From Streptomyces sp. 11x1 (GTDB lineage Bacteria; Actinomycetota; Actinomycetes; Streptomycetales; Streptomycetaceae): DNA of 64,000 nucleotides. Position numbers and translations under genes: made by a program. This document shows positions 10,949-21,851 of the stretch, piece by piece (positions within the stretch are counted from its first letter, which is position 1; each line of letters begins with the position of its first letter). The stretch lies in assembly GCF_032598905.1 (NCBI RefSeq), contig NZ_CP122458.1, positions 4,216,001 through 4,280,000 of the forward strand. The letters run 5' to 3'. A model generated the notes under the pieces. That model was not told where the DNA came from and searched no databases. It was given only the letters and a program-made list of their open reading frames with translations.

Positions 10949-12305
10949 CGGACGCCTCCCTCCCATTCGAAGATCCGTCACTCTCAGTATCGGACCCACC
11001 ACTGACAATCAGCTCCCGCTCCCGGCGCGGGCGCCTGCGCGGCACCGGCGGGAGGGTCTGTCCGGGCAGGGGCGGTACGGGGAACCCGCCGGCCATCGGG
11101 TCGAAGCCGGCCGGTTCGGCGGGCTGGTCCTGTGCCTCGCGCCGGTCGCGGAACATGTCGGCGACGACGGACAGCAGGAACAGGACGATGACGGCGCCGG
11201 CGACGTACAGCGCGATCTCGGCGAAGTCGTAGTTCTCGTTCCGGAGGGTCCGTACGGTCGCGACGAGCATCAGCCAGACCACGGAGACCGGCAGGAGGAC
11301 CTTCCAGCCGAGCTTCATCAGCTGGTCGTAGCGGACGCGCGGGAGGGTGCCGCGCAGCCAGATGAAGAAGAACAGCAGCAGCTGCACCTTCACCACGAAC
11401 CAGAGCATCGGCCACCAGCCGTGGTTGGCGCCCTCCCAGAAGGTGCTGATGGGGTAGGGGGCCCGCCAGCCGCCGAGGAACAGCGTCACCGACACGGCGG
11501 AGACGGTCACCATGTTGACGTACTCGGCGAGCATGAACATCGCGAACTTGATCGACGAGTACTCGGTGTTGAAGCCGCCGACCAGGTCGCCTTCGGACTC
11601 CGGCATGTCCAGGGGGGCGCGGTTGGTCTCACCGACCATGGTCACGATGTAGATCACGAAGGAGACCGGCAGCAGCACGATGTACCAGCGGTCCTGCTGC
11701 GCCTCCACGATCGCGGAGGTCGACATCGACCCCGAGTAGAGGAAGACGGAGGCGAACGCGGCACCCATGGCGATCTCGTACGAGATCATCTGCGCGCAGG
11801 CACGGAGACCACCCAGCAGCGGGTAGGTGGAGCCGGAGCTCCAGCCCGCCAGGACGATGCCGTAGATGCCGACCGAGGCGACGGCGAGGATGTAGAGCAT
11901 CGCGATCGGCAGGTCGGTGAGCTGCATCGTGGTGCGCTGACCGAAGATCGAGATCTCGTTGCCGGCGGGTCCGAAGGGGATCACCGCGATCGCCATGAAG
12001 GCCGGGATGGCCGCGACGATCGGCGCGAGGACGTAGACGACCTTGTCCGCGCGTTTGACGATGACGTCTTCCTTGAGCATCAGCTTGATGCCGTCGGCGA
12101 GCGACTGGAGCATGCCCCAGGGGCCGTGCCGGTTGGGGCCGATGCGCAGCTGCATCCAGGCGACGACCTTGCGCTCCCACACGATGGAGAACAGCACGGT
12201 GATCATCAGGAAGGCGAAGCAGAACACCGCCTTGACGACGACCAGCCACCAGGGGTCGCGGCCGAACATCGAGAGGTCTTCCGCGGCGAGGTACATCGGG
12301 CTCAC
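10941..12305 (-). CDS. nuoH: NADH-quinone oxidoreductase subunit H
   Basis: A 454-residue membrane subunit that helps form the quinone site. It carries the [19 protein letters not shown] signature and the [20 protein letters not shown] loop. A hydrophilic C-terminal extension of about 70 residues, Pro/Arg-rich, goes beyond the core. The GTG at 12305 overlaps the nuoG stop (GTGA); an ATG lies three codons downstream. Confidence 0.96.
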   Translation of the reverse strand: MSPMYLAAEDLSMFGRDPWWLVVVKAVFCFAFLMITVLFSIVWERKVVAWMQLRIGPNRHGPWGMLQSLADGIKLMLKEDVIVKRADKVVYVLAPIVAAIPAFMAIAVIPFGPAGNEISIFGQRTTMQLTDLPIAMLYILAVASVGIYGIVLAGWSSGSTYPLLGGLRACAQMISYEIAMGAAFASVFLYSGSMSTSAIVEAQQDRWYIVLLPVSFVIYIVTMVGETNRAPLDMPESEGDLVGGFNTEYSSIKFAMFMLAEYVNMVTVSAVSVTLFLGGWRAPYPISTFWEGANHGWWPMLWFVVKVQLLLFFFIWLRGTLPRVRYDQLMKLGWKVLLPVSVVWLMLVATVRTLRNENYDFAEIALYVAGAVIVLFLLSVVADMFRDRREAQDQPAEPAGFDPMAGGFPVPPLPGQTLPPVPRRRPRRERELIVSGGSDTESDGSSNGREASDG

Positions 12306-14806
12306 GCCTCCACCTCCTCGGGGGCCTCGGCGGCGAGCGTCGCGGGGCCGATACGGACGAGTGCACCGGGCAGCGCCCCGGTGTCGGAGGCGACGCCCGA
12401 GCCGGTGGAGTTCAGCGGCAGCCAGACGACGCGGTCGGGCATCTCGGCGATCAGCAGCGGCAGTTCGACGACCCCGGCGGGGCCGCTGACCGCGAGGAGG
12501 TCGCCGTTCTTGACGCCCGTCTCGGCGGCCGTGGCGGCCGACACGCGCGCGTGGGCGGCGTGCCGGGTCCCGGCGAGCGCCTCGTCGCCGTCCTGGAGGC
12601 GGCCCTGGTCGAGCAGCAGCCGGTGTCCTGCGAGGACGGCCTCCCCGGCGGCCGGGCGGGGCAGCGCGGCCCCGACCTCCACCGGCTCGTTGGCCCGTGC
12701 CCCCTCCCAGGCCCCGAGGCGGTCCAGCTCCGCGCGCGTGGTGCGCAGGTCCGGCAGCCCGAGGTGGACGTCCATGGCGTCGGCCAGCATCTGCAGGACG
12801 CGCCCGTCGGTGGGTGCCACCCGGCGGGTCATCTGGTCGGGCTTCAGCGCGGCTTCGAACATCCGCACCCGGCCCTCCCAGTTGACGAAGGTGCCCGCCT
12901 TCTCGGCGACGGCGGCGACCGGGAGGACGACGTCCGCGCGGTCGGTGACCTCGCTGGGCCGCAGTTCCAGTGACACCAGGAAGCCCACCGCGGAGAGCGC
13001 CTCGCGCGCGCGTGCCGGGTCGGGCAGATCGCCGACTTCCACACCCGCCACCACCAGGGCCCCGAGCTCTCCGGTGGCGGCGGCCTCGACGATCTGCCCG
13101 GTGTCCCGGCCGTAGCGCGCGGGGAGTTCGGCGACGCCCCAGGCGGCGGCGACCTCCTCCCGCGCGCGCGGGTCTGTGGCCGGGCGCCCGCCCGGCAGCG
13201 CCGACGGCAGCGCGCCCGCCTCGACGGCGGCGCGCTCCCCGGCCCGGCGCGGGATCCACACCAGCTTCGCGCCGGTCAGCGACGCGGCGCGGACGGCGGC
13301 GGTGAGCCCGCCCGCGACGCCCGCGAGACGCTCCCCGACGACGATCACGGCGCCCTCGGTACGCAGCGCCTCGGCGGCCCTGGTGCCGTCGTCGTCGAGG
13401 CCGAAGCCGCTCGCGAGGGCGTCCAGCCACTCGGTCTCGGTGCCGGGCGCGGCGGGCAGCAGCGTGCCGCCGGCCTTCTCCAGGCCCCGGGTGGCGTGCG
13501 TGGCCAGCGAGAACACCCGCTGCTTGTGCTTGCGCCAGGCCTTGCGCAGCCGCAGGAAGACGCCGGGCGCCTCCTCCTCGGCCTCGAACCCGACCAGCAG
13601 GACGGCGGGCGCCTTCTCCAGCGAGGTGTACGTGACGCCCGTGCCGTCGAGGTCGCGTCCGCGTCCGGCGACCCGGGCGGCCAGGAAGTCGGCCTCCTCG
13701 CCGCTGTGCACGCGCGCGCGGAAGTCGATGTCGTTGGTGTCGAGGGCCACGCGCGCGAACTTGCTGTACGCGTAGGCGTCCTCGACGGTGAGCCGGCCGC
13801 CGGTCAGGACACCGGCCCTGCCGCGCGCGGCGAGCAGCCCCCGGGCGGCGGCCTCCAGGGCCTCCGGCCAGGACGCGGGTTCCAGGACGCCCTCGGCGTT
13901 GCGGACGAGCGGGGTGGTGAGCCGGTCGGGTCGCTGCGCGTACCGGAACGCGAAGCGGCCCTTGTCGCAGATCCACTCCTCGTTGACCTCGGGGTCGTCG
14001 GCCGCGAGGCGGCGCATGACCTTGCCGCGCCGGTGGTCGGTGCGGGTGGCGCAGCCGCCGGAGCAGTGCTCGCAGACGGACGGCGAGGAGACCAGGTCGA
14101 AGGGGCGGGAGCGGAATCGGTACGCCGCCGAGGTCAGCGCGCCGACGGGGCAGATCTGGATGGTGTTGCCGGAGAAGTACGACTCGAAGGGGTCGCCCTC
14201 GCCGGTGCCGACCTGCTGCAGCGCGCCCCGCTCGATCAGCTCGATCATCGGGTCGCCGGCGACCTGGTTGGAGAACCGGGTGCAGCGGGCGCACAGCACG
14301 CACCGCTCACGGTCGAGCAGGACCTGTGTGGAGATCGGGACGGGCTTCTCGTACGTCCGCTTGCGGCCCTCGAAGCGGGACTCGGAGTGGCCGTGCGACA
14401 TAGCCTGGTTCTGCAGCGGGCACTCGCCGCCCTTGTCGCAGACGGGGCAGTCCAGCGGGTGGTTGATGAGCAGGAGCTCCATCACACCCTTCTGGGCCTT
14501 CTCCGCGACCGGGGAGGTGAGGTGAGTCCTGACGACCATCCCGTCCGTACAGGTGATCGTGCAGGACGCCATGGGCTTGCGCTGGCCCTCGACCTCGACG
14601 ATGCACTGGCGGCAGGCGCCGGCCGGGTCGAGGAGGGGGTGGTCGCAGAAGCGGGGGATCTCGATGCCGAGCTGTTCGGCGGCCCGGATGACCAGGGTGC
14701 CCTTGGGCACGCTGAGTTCGACGCCGTCGATGGTCAGCGAGACGAGATCTTCCGGCGGGACCGCCGCCTCCCCGCTCCCGGAGGGAGCGCCGGTGGTCAC
14801 GGTCAT
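12302..14806 (-). CDS. nuoG: NADH-quinone oxidoreductase subunit G
   Basis: An 834-residue iron-sulfur subunit of the complex I peripheral arm. The N-terminal 2Fe-2S domain has [15 protein letters not shown]. The following 4Fe-4S ligands are seen in [14 protein letters not shown] and RCVLCARC. The rest is the molybdopterin-oxidoreductase-like fold without known cofactor chemistry. Its ATG overlaps the nuoF stop by 4 bp. Confidence 0.96.
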   Translation of the reverse strand: MTVTTGAPSGSGEAAVPPEDLVSLTIDGVELSVPKGTLVIRAAEQLGIEIPRFCDHPLLDPAGACRQCIVEVEGQRKPMASCTITCTDGMVVRTHLTSPVAEKAQKGVMELLLINHPLDCPVCDKGGECPLQNQAMSHGHSESRFEGRKRTYEKPVPISTQVLLDRERCVLCARCTRFSNQVAGDPMIELIERGALQQVGTGEGDPFESYFSGNTIQICPVGALTSAAYRFRSRPFDLVSSPSVCEHCSGGCATRTDHRRGKVMRRLAADDPEVNEEWICDKGRFAFRYAQRPDRLTTPLVRNAEGVLEPASWPEALEAAARGLLAARGRAGVLTGGRLTVEDAYAYSKFARVALDTNDIDFRARVHSGEEADFLAARVAGRGRDLDGTGVTYTSLEKAPAVLLVGFEAEEEAPGVFLRLRKAWRKHKQRVFSLATHATRGLEKAGGTLLPAAPGTETEWLDALASGFGLDDDGTRAAEALRTEGAVIVVGERLAGVAGGLTAAVRAASLTGAKLVWIPRRAGERAAVEAGALPSALPGGRPATDPRAREEVAAAWGVAELPARYGRDTGQIVEAAATGELGALVVAGVEVGDLPDPARAREALSAVGFLVSLELRPSEVTDRADVVLPVAAVAEKAGTFVNWEGRVRMFEAALKPDQMTRRVAPTDGRVLQMLADAMDVHLGLPDLRTTRAELDRLGAWEGARANEPVEVGAALPRPAAGEAVLAGHRLLLDQGRLQDGDEALAGTRHAAHARVSAATAAETGVKNGDLLAVSGPAGVVELPLLIAEMPDRVVWLPLNSTGSGVASDTGALPGALVRIGPATLAAEAPEEVEA

Positions 14807-16158
14807 GCGTTCACCTCCGCGTGCTTGTCCTTGTCGGCCCAGGCCGTCGACCTGGCCGGGTCGAAGGGGCAGCCCCGGCCCGTGATGTGGTCCTCGTACT
14901 CCGCGCGGAAGTACTTGAGTGAGGAGAAGATCGGCGAGGCGGCGCCGTCGCCGAGGGCGCAGAAGGACTTGCCGTTGATGTTGTCGGCGATGTCGTTCAG
15001 CTTGTCGAGGTCGCTCATGACGCCCTTGCCGGCCTCGATGTCACGCAGCAACTGGACCAGCCAGTAGGTGCCTTCGCGGCAGGGGGTGCACTTGCCGCAG
15101 GACTCGTGGGCGTAGAACTCGGTCCAGCGGGTGACGGCCCGGACGACGCAGGTGGTCTCGTCGAAGCACTGGAGAGCCTTGGTGCCGAGCATGGAACCCG
15201 CGGCGCCCACTCCCTCGTAGTCGAGGGGGACGTCGAGGTGCTCGTCGGTGAACATCGGGGTGGAGGAGCCGCCCGGCGTCCAGAACTTGAGGCGGTGTCC
15301 GGGCCTCATGCCGCCGCTCATCTCCAGGAGTTGGCGGAGCGTGATGCCGAGCGGGGCCTCGTACTGGCCGGGGGAGGCGACATGGCCGCTGAGCGAGTAG
15401 AGCGTGAAGCCGGGGGACTTCTCGCTGCCCATCGACCTGAACCATTCCTTGCCCCTGTGCAGGATGGCGGGAACCGACGCGATCGATTCGACGTTGTTCA
15501 CGACAGTCGGGCACGCGTAGAGGCCCTCGACAGCCGGGAAGGGAGGACGCAGCCGCGGTTGACCACGGCGGCCTTCGAGCGAGTCGAGCAGCGCGGTCTC
15601 CTCACCGCAGATGTACGCGCCGGCGCCCGCGTGCACGGTGATGTCGAGGTCGAGTCCGCTGCCCAGGATGTTCTCGCCGAGGAGACCCGCCTCGTAGGCC
15701 TCGCGGACGGCCTCGTGCAACCGCCGCAGAACGGGGACGACTTCACCCCGCAGATAGATGAAGGCGTGCGAGGACCGAATGGCGTAGCACGCGATGATCA
15801 TGCCCTCGATGAGGCTGTGCGGGTTCGCGAAGAGGAGCGGAATGTCCTTGCACGTTCCGGGCTCCGACTCGTCGGCGTTGACAACGAGATAGTGCGGTTT
15901 TCCATCGCCTTGGGGAATGAACTGCCATTTCATCCCGGTCGGGAACCCCGCGCCGCCACGGCCGCGCAGTCCCGACTCCTTGACGTACGCGATGACGTCG
16001 TCCGGTGTCATGGCCAGCGCCTTGCGCAGTCCCTCGTAGCCGTCGTGCCTGCGGTAGACGTCGAGCGTCCAGGGCCTGTCCTCGTCCCAGAAGGACGACA
16101 GCACCGGTGCGAGCAGCTTCTCCGGGCTGCTGCCCTTGATCTCGGGTGCCAACGTCAT
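14803..16158 (-). CDS. nuoF: NADH-quinone oxidoreductase subunit F
   Basis: A 451-residue flavoprotein that oxidises NADH. The NADH/FMN glycine-rich segments [13 protein letters not shown] and [14 protein letters not shown] are present. The 4Fe-4S ligands lie in [12 protein letters not shown] plus a downstream Cys (FCALGD). The ATG at 16158 shares one base with the nuoE stop; the GTG three bases earlier would give the 4-bp overlap used elsewhere in the operon and is an equal alternative. Confidence 0.96.
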   Translation of the reverse strand: MTLAPEIKGSSPEKLLAPVLSSFWDEDRPWTLDVYRRHDGYEGLRKALAMTPDDVIAYVKESGLRGRGGAGFPTGMKWQFIPQGDGKPHYLVVNADESEPGTCKDIPLLFANPHSLIEGMIIACYAIRSSHAFIYLRGEVVPVLRRLHEAVREAYEAGLLGENILGSGLDLDITVHAGAGAYICGEETALLDSLEGRRGQPRLRPPFPAVEGLYACPTVVNNVESIASVPAILHRGKEWFRSMGSEKSPGFTLYSLSGHVASPGQYEAPLGITLRQLLEMSGGMRPGHRLKFWTPGGSSTPMFTDEHLDVPLDYEGVGAAGSMLGTKALQCFDETTCVVRAVTRWTEFYAHESCGKCTPCREGTYWLVQLLRDIEAGKGVMSDLDKLNDIADNINGKSFCALGDGAASPIFSSLKYFRAEYEDHITGRGCPFDPARSTAWADKDKHAEVNA

Positions 16159-17024
16159 CACTCCCCCTCCTCGGCGGCGGGCCCTGCCGGGTGGGCCGGG
16201 TCGGAGGCCGATGTCTCCTGTGGCGCGTCGTGCGAGCTGAGGTGTTCGGTCGGCGACGGCTCGTGCACCTTGCGGTCCTGCGGCTCGTCGTGCGGACCGC
16301 CGTCCCGCGGGTGGACCACGCGCGCGGCTCCGGCCTCTCCCCTGGCCAGGCGGAGGCCGACCAACGACGCGGGGCCCGCGCCGCCGCTCGCCTCGACGGC
16401 ACCGGGCCGCTCGTCGGGGAAGCCGGCGAGGATCCGCGCGGTGTCCTTGAAGGTGCACAGCGGCGCCCCGCGCGTGGGCCGGACCTCGGCTCCCTCGCGC
16501 AGGTCGTCGACGAGTCGCTTGGCGCTGTCGACGGTCTGGTTGTCGAAGAACTCCCAGTTGACCATCACGACCGGGGCGAAGTCGCAGGCCGCGTTGCACT
16601 CGATGTGCTCCAGGGTGACCTTGCCGTCGTCGGTGGTCCCCCCGTTGCCGACGCCCAGGTGCTCCTGCAGCGCCTCGAAGATCGCGTCGCCGCCCATCAC
16701 CGCGCACAGGGTGTTGGTGCAGACGCCCACCTGGTAGTCGCCGGAGGGGCCCCGCCGGTACATGGAGTAGAAGGTGGCGACGGCGGTGACCTCGGCCGTG
16801 GTCAGGCCGAGCACCTCGGCGCAGAACCGCATGCCGGTGCGGGTGACATGGCCCTCCTCCGACTGCACGAGGTGCAGCAGCGGCAGCAGGGCGGACCGGG
16901 AGTCCGGGTAGCGGGCGACGACGGCGGCCGCGTCCCGCTCCAGCCGGGCCCGAACGTCGTCCGGGTAGTCGGGCGCGGGCAGTTGGGGCATGCCCAGGCT
17001 GACGCCCTCGGGGGTGGTGGTCAC
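16158..17024 (-). CDS. nuoE: NADH-quinone oxidoreductase subunit E
   Basis: A 288-residue thioredoxin-fold subunit carrying cluster N1a. The ligands are CTNTLC (Cys102, Cys107) and ECNAAC (Cys143, Cys147). The GTG at 17024 overlaps the nuoD stop (GTGA). The core ends near residue 205. About 80 further residues, rich in Gly, Asp, His and Glu, form a hydrophilic tail not found in standard 160-200-residue NuoE. Confidence 0.95.
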   Translation of the reverse strand: MTTTPEGVSLGMPQLPAPDYPDDVRARLERDAAAVVARYPDSRSALLPLLHLVQSEEGHVTRTGMRFCAEVLGLTTAEVTAVATFYSMYRRGPSGDYQVGVCTNTLCAVMGGDAIFEALQEHLGVGNGGTTDDGKVTLEHIECNAACDFAPVVMVNWEFFDNQTVDSAKRLVDDLREGAEVRPTRGAPLCTFKDTARILAGFPDERPGAVEASGGAGPASLVGLRLARGEAGAARVVHPRDGGPHDEPQDRKVHEPSPTEHLSSHDAPQETSASDPAHPAGPAAEEGE

Positions 17025-18361
17025 CGGTCGACGCCTCCCATCACGGGGTCGATGGACGCGACGGCGACGATGACGTCGGCGACCTGGCCGCCCTCGCACA
17101 TCGCCGCCATGGCCTGCAGGTTGGTGAAGGACGGGTCGCGGAAGTGGACCCGGAAGGGGCGGGTGCCTCCGTCGGAGACGGCGTGCACCCCGAGTTCGCC
17201 CTTGGGCGACTCGACGGCCGCGTAGGCCTGTCCCGGCGGGACGCGGAAGCCCTCGGTCACCAGCTTGAAGTGGTGGATCAGGGCCTCCATGGAGGTGCCC
17301 ATGATCTTCTTGATGTGGTCCAGGGAGTTGCCGAGTCCGTCCGGTCCCAGGGCGAGCTGCGCGGGCCAGGCGATCTTCTTGTCGGCGACCATGACCGGGC
17401 CGGGCTGCAGCCGGTCCAGGCACTGCTCGACGATCCTGAGGGACTGGCGCATCTCTTCGAGGCGGATCAGGAAGCGGCCGTAGGAGTCGCAGCTGTCGGC
17501 GGTCGGGACGTCGAAGTCGTACGTCTCGTAGCCGCAGTACGGCTGGGCCTTGCGCAGGTCGTGCGGGAGGCCGGCGGAGCGCAGGATCGGTCCGGTGGCG
17601 CCTAGGGCCATGCAGCCGGACAGGTCGAGGTAGCCGACGTCCTGCATACGGGCCTTGAAGATGGGGTTCCCGGTGGCGAGCTTGTCGTACTCGGGCAGGT
17701 TCTTCTGCATCTTCTTCACGAACTCGCGGATCTGATCCACCGCGCCGGGCGGCAGGTCCTGGGCGAGTCCGCCGGGCCGGATGTACGCGTGGTTCATGCG
17801 CAGGCCGGTGATCAGCTCGTAGATGTCGAGAATGAGTTCACGATCACGGAAGCCGTAGATCATGATCGTGGTGGCGCCCAGCTCCATGCCGCCGGTGGCG
17901 ATGCACACCAGGTGGGAGGAGAGCCGGTTCAGCTCCATCAGGAGCACCCGGATGATCGTGGCGCGGTCGGGGATCTGGTCCTCGATGCCGAGGAGCTTCT
18001 CCACGGCGAGGCAGTACGCCGTCTCGTTGAAGAACGGCGTCAGGTAGTCCATGCGCGTCACGAACGTGGTGCCCTGGGTCCACGTGCGGTATTCGAGGTT
18101 CTTCTCGATGCCGGTGTGGAGGTAGCCGATGCCGCAGCGGGCCTCGGTGACGGTCTCGCCGTCGATCTCCAGGATCAGCCGGAGCACACCGTGGGTGGAC
18201 GGGTGCTGGGGGCCCATGTTGACGATGATGCGCTCGTCGTCGGACCTGGCCGCGGTCTCGGCGACCTCGTCCCAGTCGCCGCCGGTGACCGTGTAGACGG
18301 TGCCCTCGGTGGTCTCGCGCGCCGAGGCGGCGGACTCCGCCGATGCGTGCTGCGTGCTCAT
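17021..18361 (-). CDS. nuoD: NADH-quinone oxidoreductase subunit D
   Basis: A 446-residue subunit related to the large subunit of NiFe hydrogenase, which forms the quinone pocket with NuoB. The [14 protein letters not shown] segment is present, and the quinone-site His lies in it. The ATG at 18361 overlaps the nuoC stop by 4 bp. The first ~45 residues are a variable extension. Confidence 0.96.
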   Translation of the reverse strand: MSTQHASAESAASARETTEGTVYTVTGGDWDEVAETAARSDDERIIVNMGPQHPSTHGVLRLILEIDGETVTEARCGIGYLHTGIEKNLEYRTWTQGTTFVTRMDYLTPFFNETAYCLAVEKLLGIEDQIPDRATIIRVLLMELNRLSSHLVCIATGGMELGATTIMIYGFRDRELILDIYELITGLRMNHAYIRPGGLAQDLPPGAVDQIREFVKKMQKNLPEYDKLATGNPIFKARMQDVGYLDLSGCMALGATGPILRSAGLPHDLRKAQPYCGYETYDFDVPTADSCDSYGRFLIRLEEMRQSLRIVEQCLDRLQPGPVMVADKKIAWPAQLALGPDGLGNSLDHIKKIMGTSMEALIHHFKLVTEGFRVPPGQAYAAVESPKGELGVHAVSDGGTRPFRVHFRDPSFTNLQAMAAMCEGGQVADVIVAVASIDPVMGGVDR

Positions 18362-19124
18362 GAGTACGACCTCCGCTGGTCCGGAGCCGGGATCTGGGCG
18401 CCCTTGTACTCGACGGGGATGCCGCCGAGGGGGTAGTCCTTGCGCTGCGGGAAGCCCTGCCAGTCGTCCGGCATCATGATCCGCGTCAGCGCGGGGTGGC
18501 CGTCGAAGACGATGCCGAAGAAGTCGTACGCCTCGCGCTCGTGCCAGTCGTTGGTCGGGTAGACGGGGACGAGCGACGGGATGTGCGGGTCGGCGTCCGG
18601 GGCGGAGACCTCCAGGCGGATCAGCCGGTTGTGGGTGATCGAGCGCAGGTGGTAGACGGCGTGCAGCTCGCGGCCCTTGTCGCCGGGGTAGTGGACGCCC
18701 GAGACGCCGGTGCACAGCTCGAAGCGGAGGGCCGGGTCGTCGCGGAGGGTGCGGGCGACGGTCGGCAGGTGCTCGCGCTCGATGTGGAAGGTGAGCTCGC
18801 CCCGGTCGACGACGGTCCTGTCGATCACGTTCTCGGGGACGAGGCCCTGTTCCTCCAGGGCGCCCTCCAGCTCGTCGGCGACCTCGTCGAACCAGCCGCC
18901 GTAGGGGCGGACGGCCTCCCCGGGGAGCCGGATGGAGCGCACCAGGCCGCCGTAGCCGGAGGTGTCGCCGCCGTTGTTCGCGCCGAACATGCCGCGCTGG
19001 ACGCGGATCTCCTCGCCGCCGTCGCCGCGCTGGCCGGGGAGGTTGGAGGCGGCGAGGTCCTTCTCCGGGTTCACCCCGTTCGAGCCGCCGGTGCCGTTCG
19101 CATCGTTATTGCCGTTCGCGTCGC

Positions 19125-19128
<4 letters not shown>
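18358..19128 (-). CDS. nuoC: NADH-quinone oxidoreductase subunit C
   Basis: A 256-residue subunit of the peripheral arm. The 30-kDa-subunit signature is seen as [16 protein letters not shown] and the downstream [11 protein letters not shown] segment. The first ~60 residues are an Asn/Gly-rich extension. The ATG overlaps the nuoB stop by 4 bp. Confidence 0.95.
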
Positions 19129-19679
<551 letters not shown>

Positions 19680-19693
19680 GGTCTAAAGGCCCC

Positions 19694-20053
19694 TCAGTCC
19701 CATTCCAGGCCGCCGCGGCGCCAGACGTACGCGTAGGCGACGAAGACGGTGAGCACGAAGAGCAGCATCTCCACGAGCCCGAAAACACCCAGGGCGTCGA
19801 AGGTGACGGCCCAGGGGTAGAGGAAGACGATCTCGATGTCGAAGACGATGAAGAGCATCGCCGTCAGGTAGTACTTGATGGGGAAACGCCCGCCGCCGGC
19901 CGGCGTGGGGGTGGGCTCGATCCCGCACTCGTAGGCCTCTAGCTTGGCCCGGTTGTAACGCTTCGGGCCGATCAGCGTGGCCATGATCACGGAGAAGATC
20001 GCAAAGCCTGCCCCGAGGGCTCCCAGTACGAGGATGGGCGCATAGGCGTTCAC
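19694..20053 (-). CDS. nuoA: NADH-quinone oxidoreductase subunit A
   Basis: A 119-residue subunit with three membrane helices. The conserved Cys-containing loop reads YECGIEPTP. It is the first gene of the operon. The GTG at 20053 follows a GAGGAGCG site. The leader upstream holds a Rex-like operator. Confidence 0.96.
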   Translation of the reverse strand: MNAYAPILVLGALGAGFAIFSVIMATLIGPKRYNRAKLEAYECGIEPTPTPAGGGRFPIKYYLTAMLFIVFDIEIVFLYPWAVTFDALGVFGLVEMLLFVLTVFVAYAYVWRRGGLEWD

Positions 20054-20161
20054 CGCTCCTCGCTCCTCTCAGTCGGCACTGACTGCTGGCGGATTGCGTC
20101 GGCCCTGCTCTCCGCCCCACCGGCCACACGAGCCCCGTCCGTCTCGACGAAGATCGCGAAC

Positions 20162-20179
20162 ATGTGAAGCAGGTCACAA
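20162..20179 (-). promoter_or_regulatory. Rex/CRP-like operator in the nuo leader
   Basis: The sequence aTGTGAAgcaggTCACAA is an inverted repeat, TGTGA-N6-TCACA. It lies 109-126 bp upstream of the nuoA start. It matches the outer half-sites of the Rex operator TTGTGAAC...TTCACAA at 12 of 18 positions, and it also fits the generic CRP TGTGA-N6-TCACA. Rex, the NADH/NAD+ sensor, controls respiratory genes in Streptomyces, which makes it the better candidate. Confidence 0.6.
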
Positions 20180-20194
20180 GCCCAACTGCCCCGC

Positions 20195-20200
20195 ATCCTA
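20195..20200 (-). promoter_or_regulatory. Candidate -10 box of the nuo promoter
   Basis: On the minus strand this reads TAGGAT, a good Streptomyces -10 hexamer. No convincing -35 lies 16-19 bp upstream. If used, transcription would start near 20188 and the Rex-like site would fall at about +9 to +26, where binding would block elongation or open-complex formation. Confidence 0.35.
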
Positions 20201-20797
20201 TGCCTGCCGGTCTGTGATCTGCGACACGGGTGCAGCACCGAGTTTGTGATCTCCACCACCTGACGAAGGATCATGAAGTCGGATGAGCGTCGATCTTCAT
20301 ACACGAAGCGCCAGACTGATCACCACAAGTGACATTTTCGCTCGTTACCGCTGGTCACGCAGGGCGTCTCCATATCAAGAGAGTTCCGCTGCATGCAAAT
20401 TGGTGTTGGACCGGGCCGCTTGATAGAGCCCGCGTTCACACCCCGGAGGGAGGTCCGATGACAGATGTGGACACGTGCACGCGTTCACGAGCGCCACAAG
20501 GGCGCCCTCCCGCGCGGGACGCCCCGGGAACGGGTGACCGTTCCGTGACCTGCGCCACATCGGACTGAGATCGAATCAACGGACCTTGGCCACTCGCTGC
20601 GATCAGTGGTAAGCGCAGGGCAATTCGGGCGTAATCACGAAAGCGCATGATCAAAGGCCTGTTCGACCATGTCCGCTATGCCCGTTACGGCGTCAATAAA
20701 GAGTGACGCGCGACGAATTCAGCGCCTCCATTGAACAACTGTGGCGCAGCACACGTTTCTTGTAGGTATGGAGGAGTCGCTGGTACCGCTTGTACCC

Positions 20798-21601
20798 ATG
20801 TCCCACACCGCTCACATACGCAGCCACCGGAAACCCCGCCGCAACGCGTCCTCGATCGCGATGCGCGCCGGAGTCGCCGGCGGCGTTCTCAGCACCGTGG
20901 CAGTGGCCGGCGCGTCCACGTCGGCCTTCGCGGCGGAGCCGGTGACGCAGACGCTCGAACTGCCCACCCTCACGGCCGACCTGGCCACGCAGGCCGCGCA
21001 GTCCGCGGACGCCACGAAGGTGATGGCGGCCGAGTACCAGCTGCAGGCCGAGCGTGACGCCGCCGCCCAGGAGGCGGCCAAGCAGGCCGACAAGGACCTC
21101 GCCAAGGCGAAGAAGGAAGAGGCCCGCAAGAAGGCCGCCGAGGAGGCCGAGCGCAAGGCCGCCGCCGAGCGCGCCTCGCGCGACACCGAGCGGGCCACCC
21201 TCTCGACCAACTCGGCGTCGACGACGACCACGACGGCGTCGGCCTCCGGCAGCGTCGGCACGGTCATCAGCTTCCTGAAGGCCCAGCTCGGCGACGCCTA
21301 CGTGCTGGGTGCCACGGGCCCCAACGCGTGGGACTGCTCCTCGCTCGTGCAGGCCGCCTTCAAGCAGGTCGGCGTGGACCTCCCCCGGGTCTCGCAGGAC
21401 CAGTCGATGCAGGGCACCGAGGTCTCGCTGTCGAACCTCCAGGTGGGCGACATCCTGTACTGGGGCGCGAAGGGCTCGGCCTACCACGTGGGTGTCTACG
21501 TCGGTAACGGCCAGTACCTCGACGCGGCGAACCCCTCCAAGGGCGTCGTCATCCAGGACCTCTCCGGCTACCCGGCGACGGGTGCGGTGCGCGTGCTCTG
21601 A
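20798..21601 (+). CDS. Secreted NlpC/P60 peptidoglycan endopeptidase
   Basis: A 267-residue exported cell-wall hydrolase. A signal peptide ends near residue 45 (AFA-A). Residues ~60-130 form an Ala/Lys/Glu-rich coiled coil, as in RipA-type hydrolases. The C-terminal NlpC/P60 domain has the catalytic Cys170 in DCSSL and His230 in AYHVGVYVG. The start is uncertain: ATG 20798 gives a clean signal peptide, while ATG 20768 would add ten residues. A GGAGGAG sits between the two. It is transcribed divergently from nuo. Confidence 0.88.
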   Translation: MSHTAHIRSHRKPRRNASSIAMRAGVAGGVLSTVAVAGASTSAFAAEPVTQTLELPTLTADLATQAAQSADATKVMAAEYQLQAERDAAAQEAAKQADKDLAKAKKEEARKKAAEEAERKAAAERASRDTERATLSTNSASTTTTTASASGSVGTVISFLKAQLGDAYVLGATGPNAWDCSSLVQAAFKQVGVDLPRVSQDQSMQGTEVSLSNLQVGDILYWGAKGSAYHVGVYVGNGQYLDAANPSKGVVIQDLSGYPATGAVRVL

Positions 21602-21629
21602 CCCGCGCGGTCGCCCAGGGCGTTTTCGA

Positions 21630-21662
21630 AGGGCCGCTCTCCCCGTGGGGGACAGCGGCCCT
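21630..21662 (+). terminator. Hairpin terminator after the NlpC/P60 gene
   Basis: AGGGCCGCT (21630-21638) pairs with AGCGGCCCT (21654-21662), and an inner TCCCC/GGGGA stem closes a 3-nt loop. It lies 28 bp past the stop codon. Confidence 0.65.
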
Positions 21663-21771
21663 CGGGCTGCCCGCACAAAGGCCACAGGCGCCCCACAGGG
21701 CGCCTGTCGTCCCGCACTTGTGGTGTACCGCACCCCGGGGCGGCAGTGAGCCTCTCAGGGGCGTACAGCGC

Positions 21772-21809
21772 GTTCGGCCGGCCACGGGGCACTCCGTGGC
21801 CGGCCGAAC
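21772..21809. terminator. Long perfect inverted repeat between convergent genes
   Basis: A perfect 16-bp stem, GTTCGGCCGGCCACGG against CCGTGGCCGGCCGAAC, encloses a 6-nt loop. It lies between the NlpC/P60 gene and the convergent flavoprotein gene, so it probably works as a bidirectional terminator. Confidence 0.7.
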
Positions 21810-21851
21810 ACGGTCATACGCGGCGGTACGGGGCATACACCCCGGGGCGGG

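Larger units (their letters stand above)
20054..20797. other. Divergent intergenic region between nuoA and the NlpC/P60 gene
   Basis: 744 bp without a convincing gene. It holds the nuo promoter and Rex-like operator. A second weaker palindrome-like stretch lies near 20474-20490 (GTGCACGCGTTCACG). A possible 19-codon ORF occupies 20647-20706. I looked for the c-di-AMP (ydaO) riboswitch that often precedes Streptomyces cell-wall hydrolases and did not recognise it. Confidence 0.5.

Noticed and set aside
10941..14303. A 1120-residue reading of the nuoH frame
   Set aside because: The upstream part is Arg/Pro-rich shadow of nuoG. The real start overlaps the nuoG stop at 12305.
20050..20304. An 84-residue ORF overlapping the nuoA start
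   Set aside because: It lies in the nuo leader over the Rex-like site, has no ribosome site, and no family resemblance.
20580..20797. A ydaO/c-di-AMP riboswitch before the NlpC/P60 gene
   Set aside because: Such elements precede many Streptomyces hydrolases, but the conserved motifs were not recognised here.
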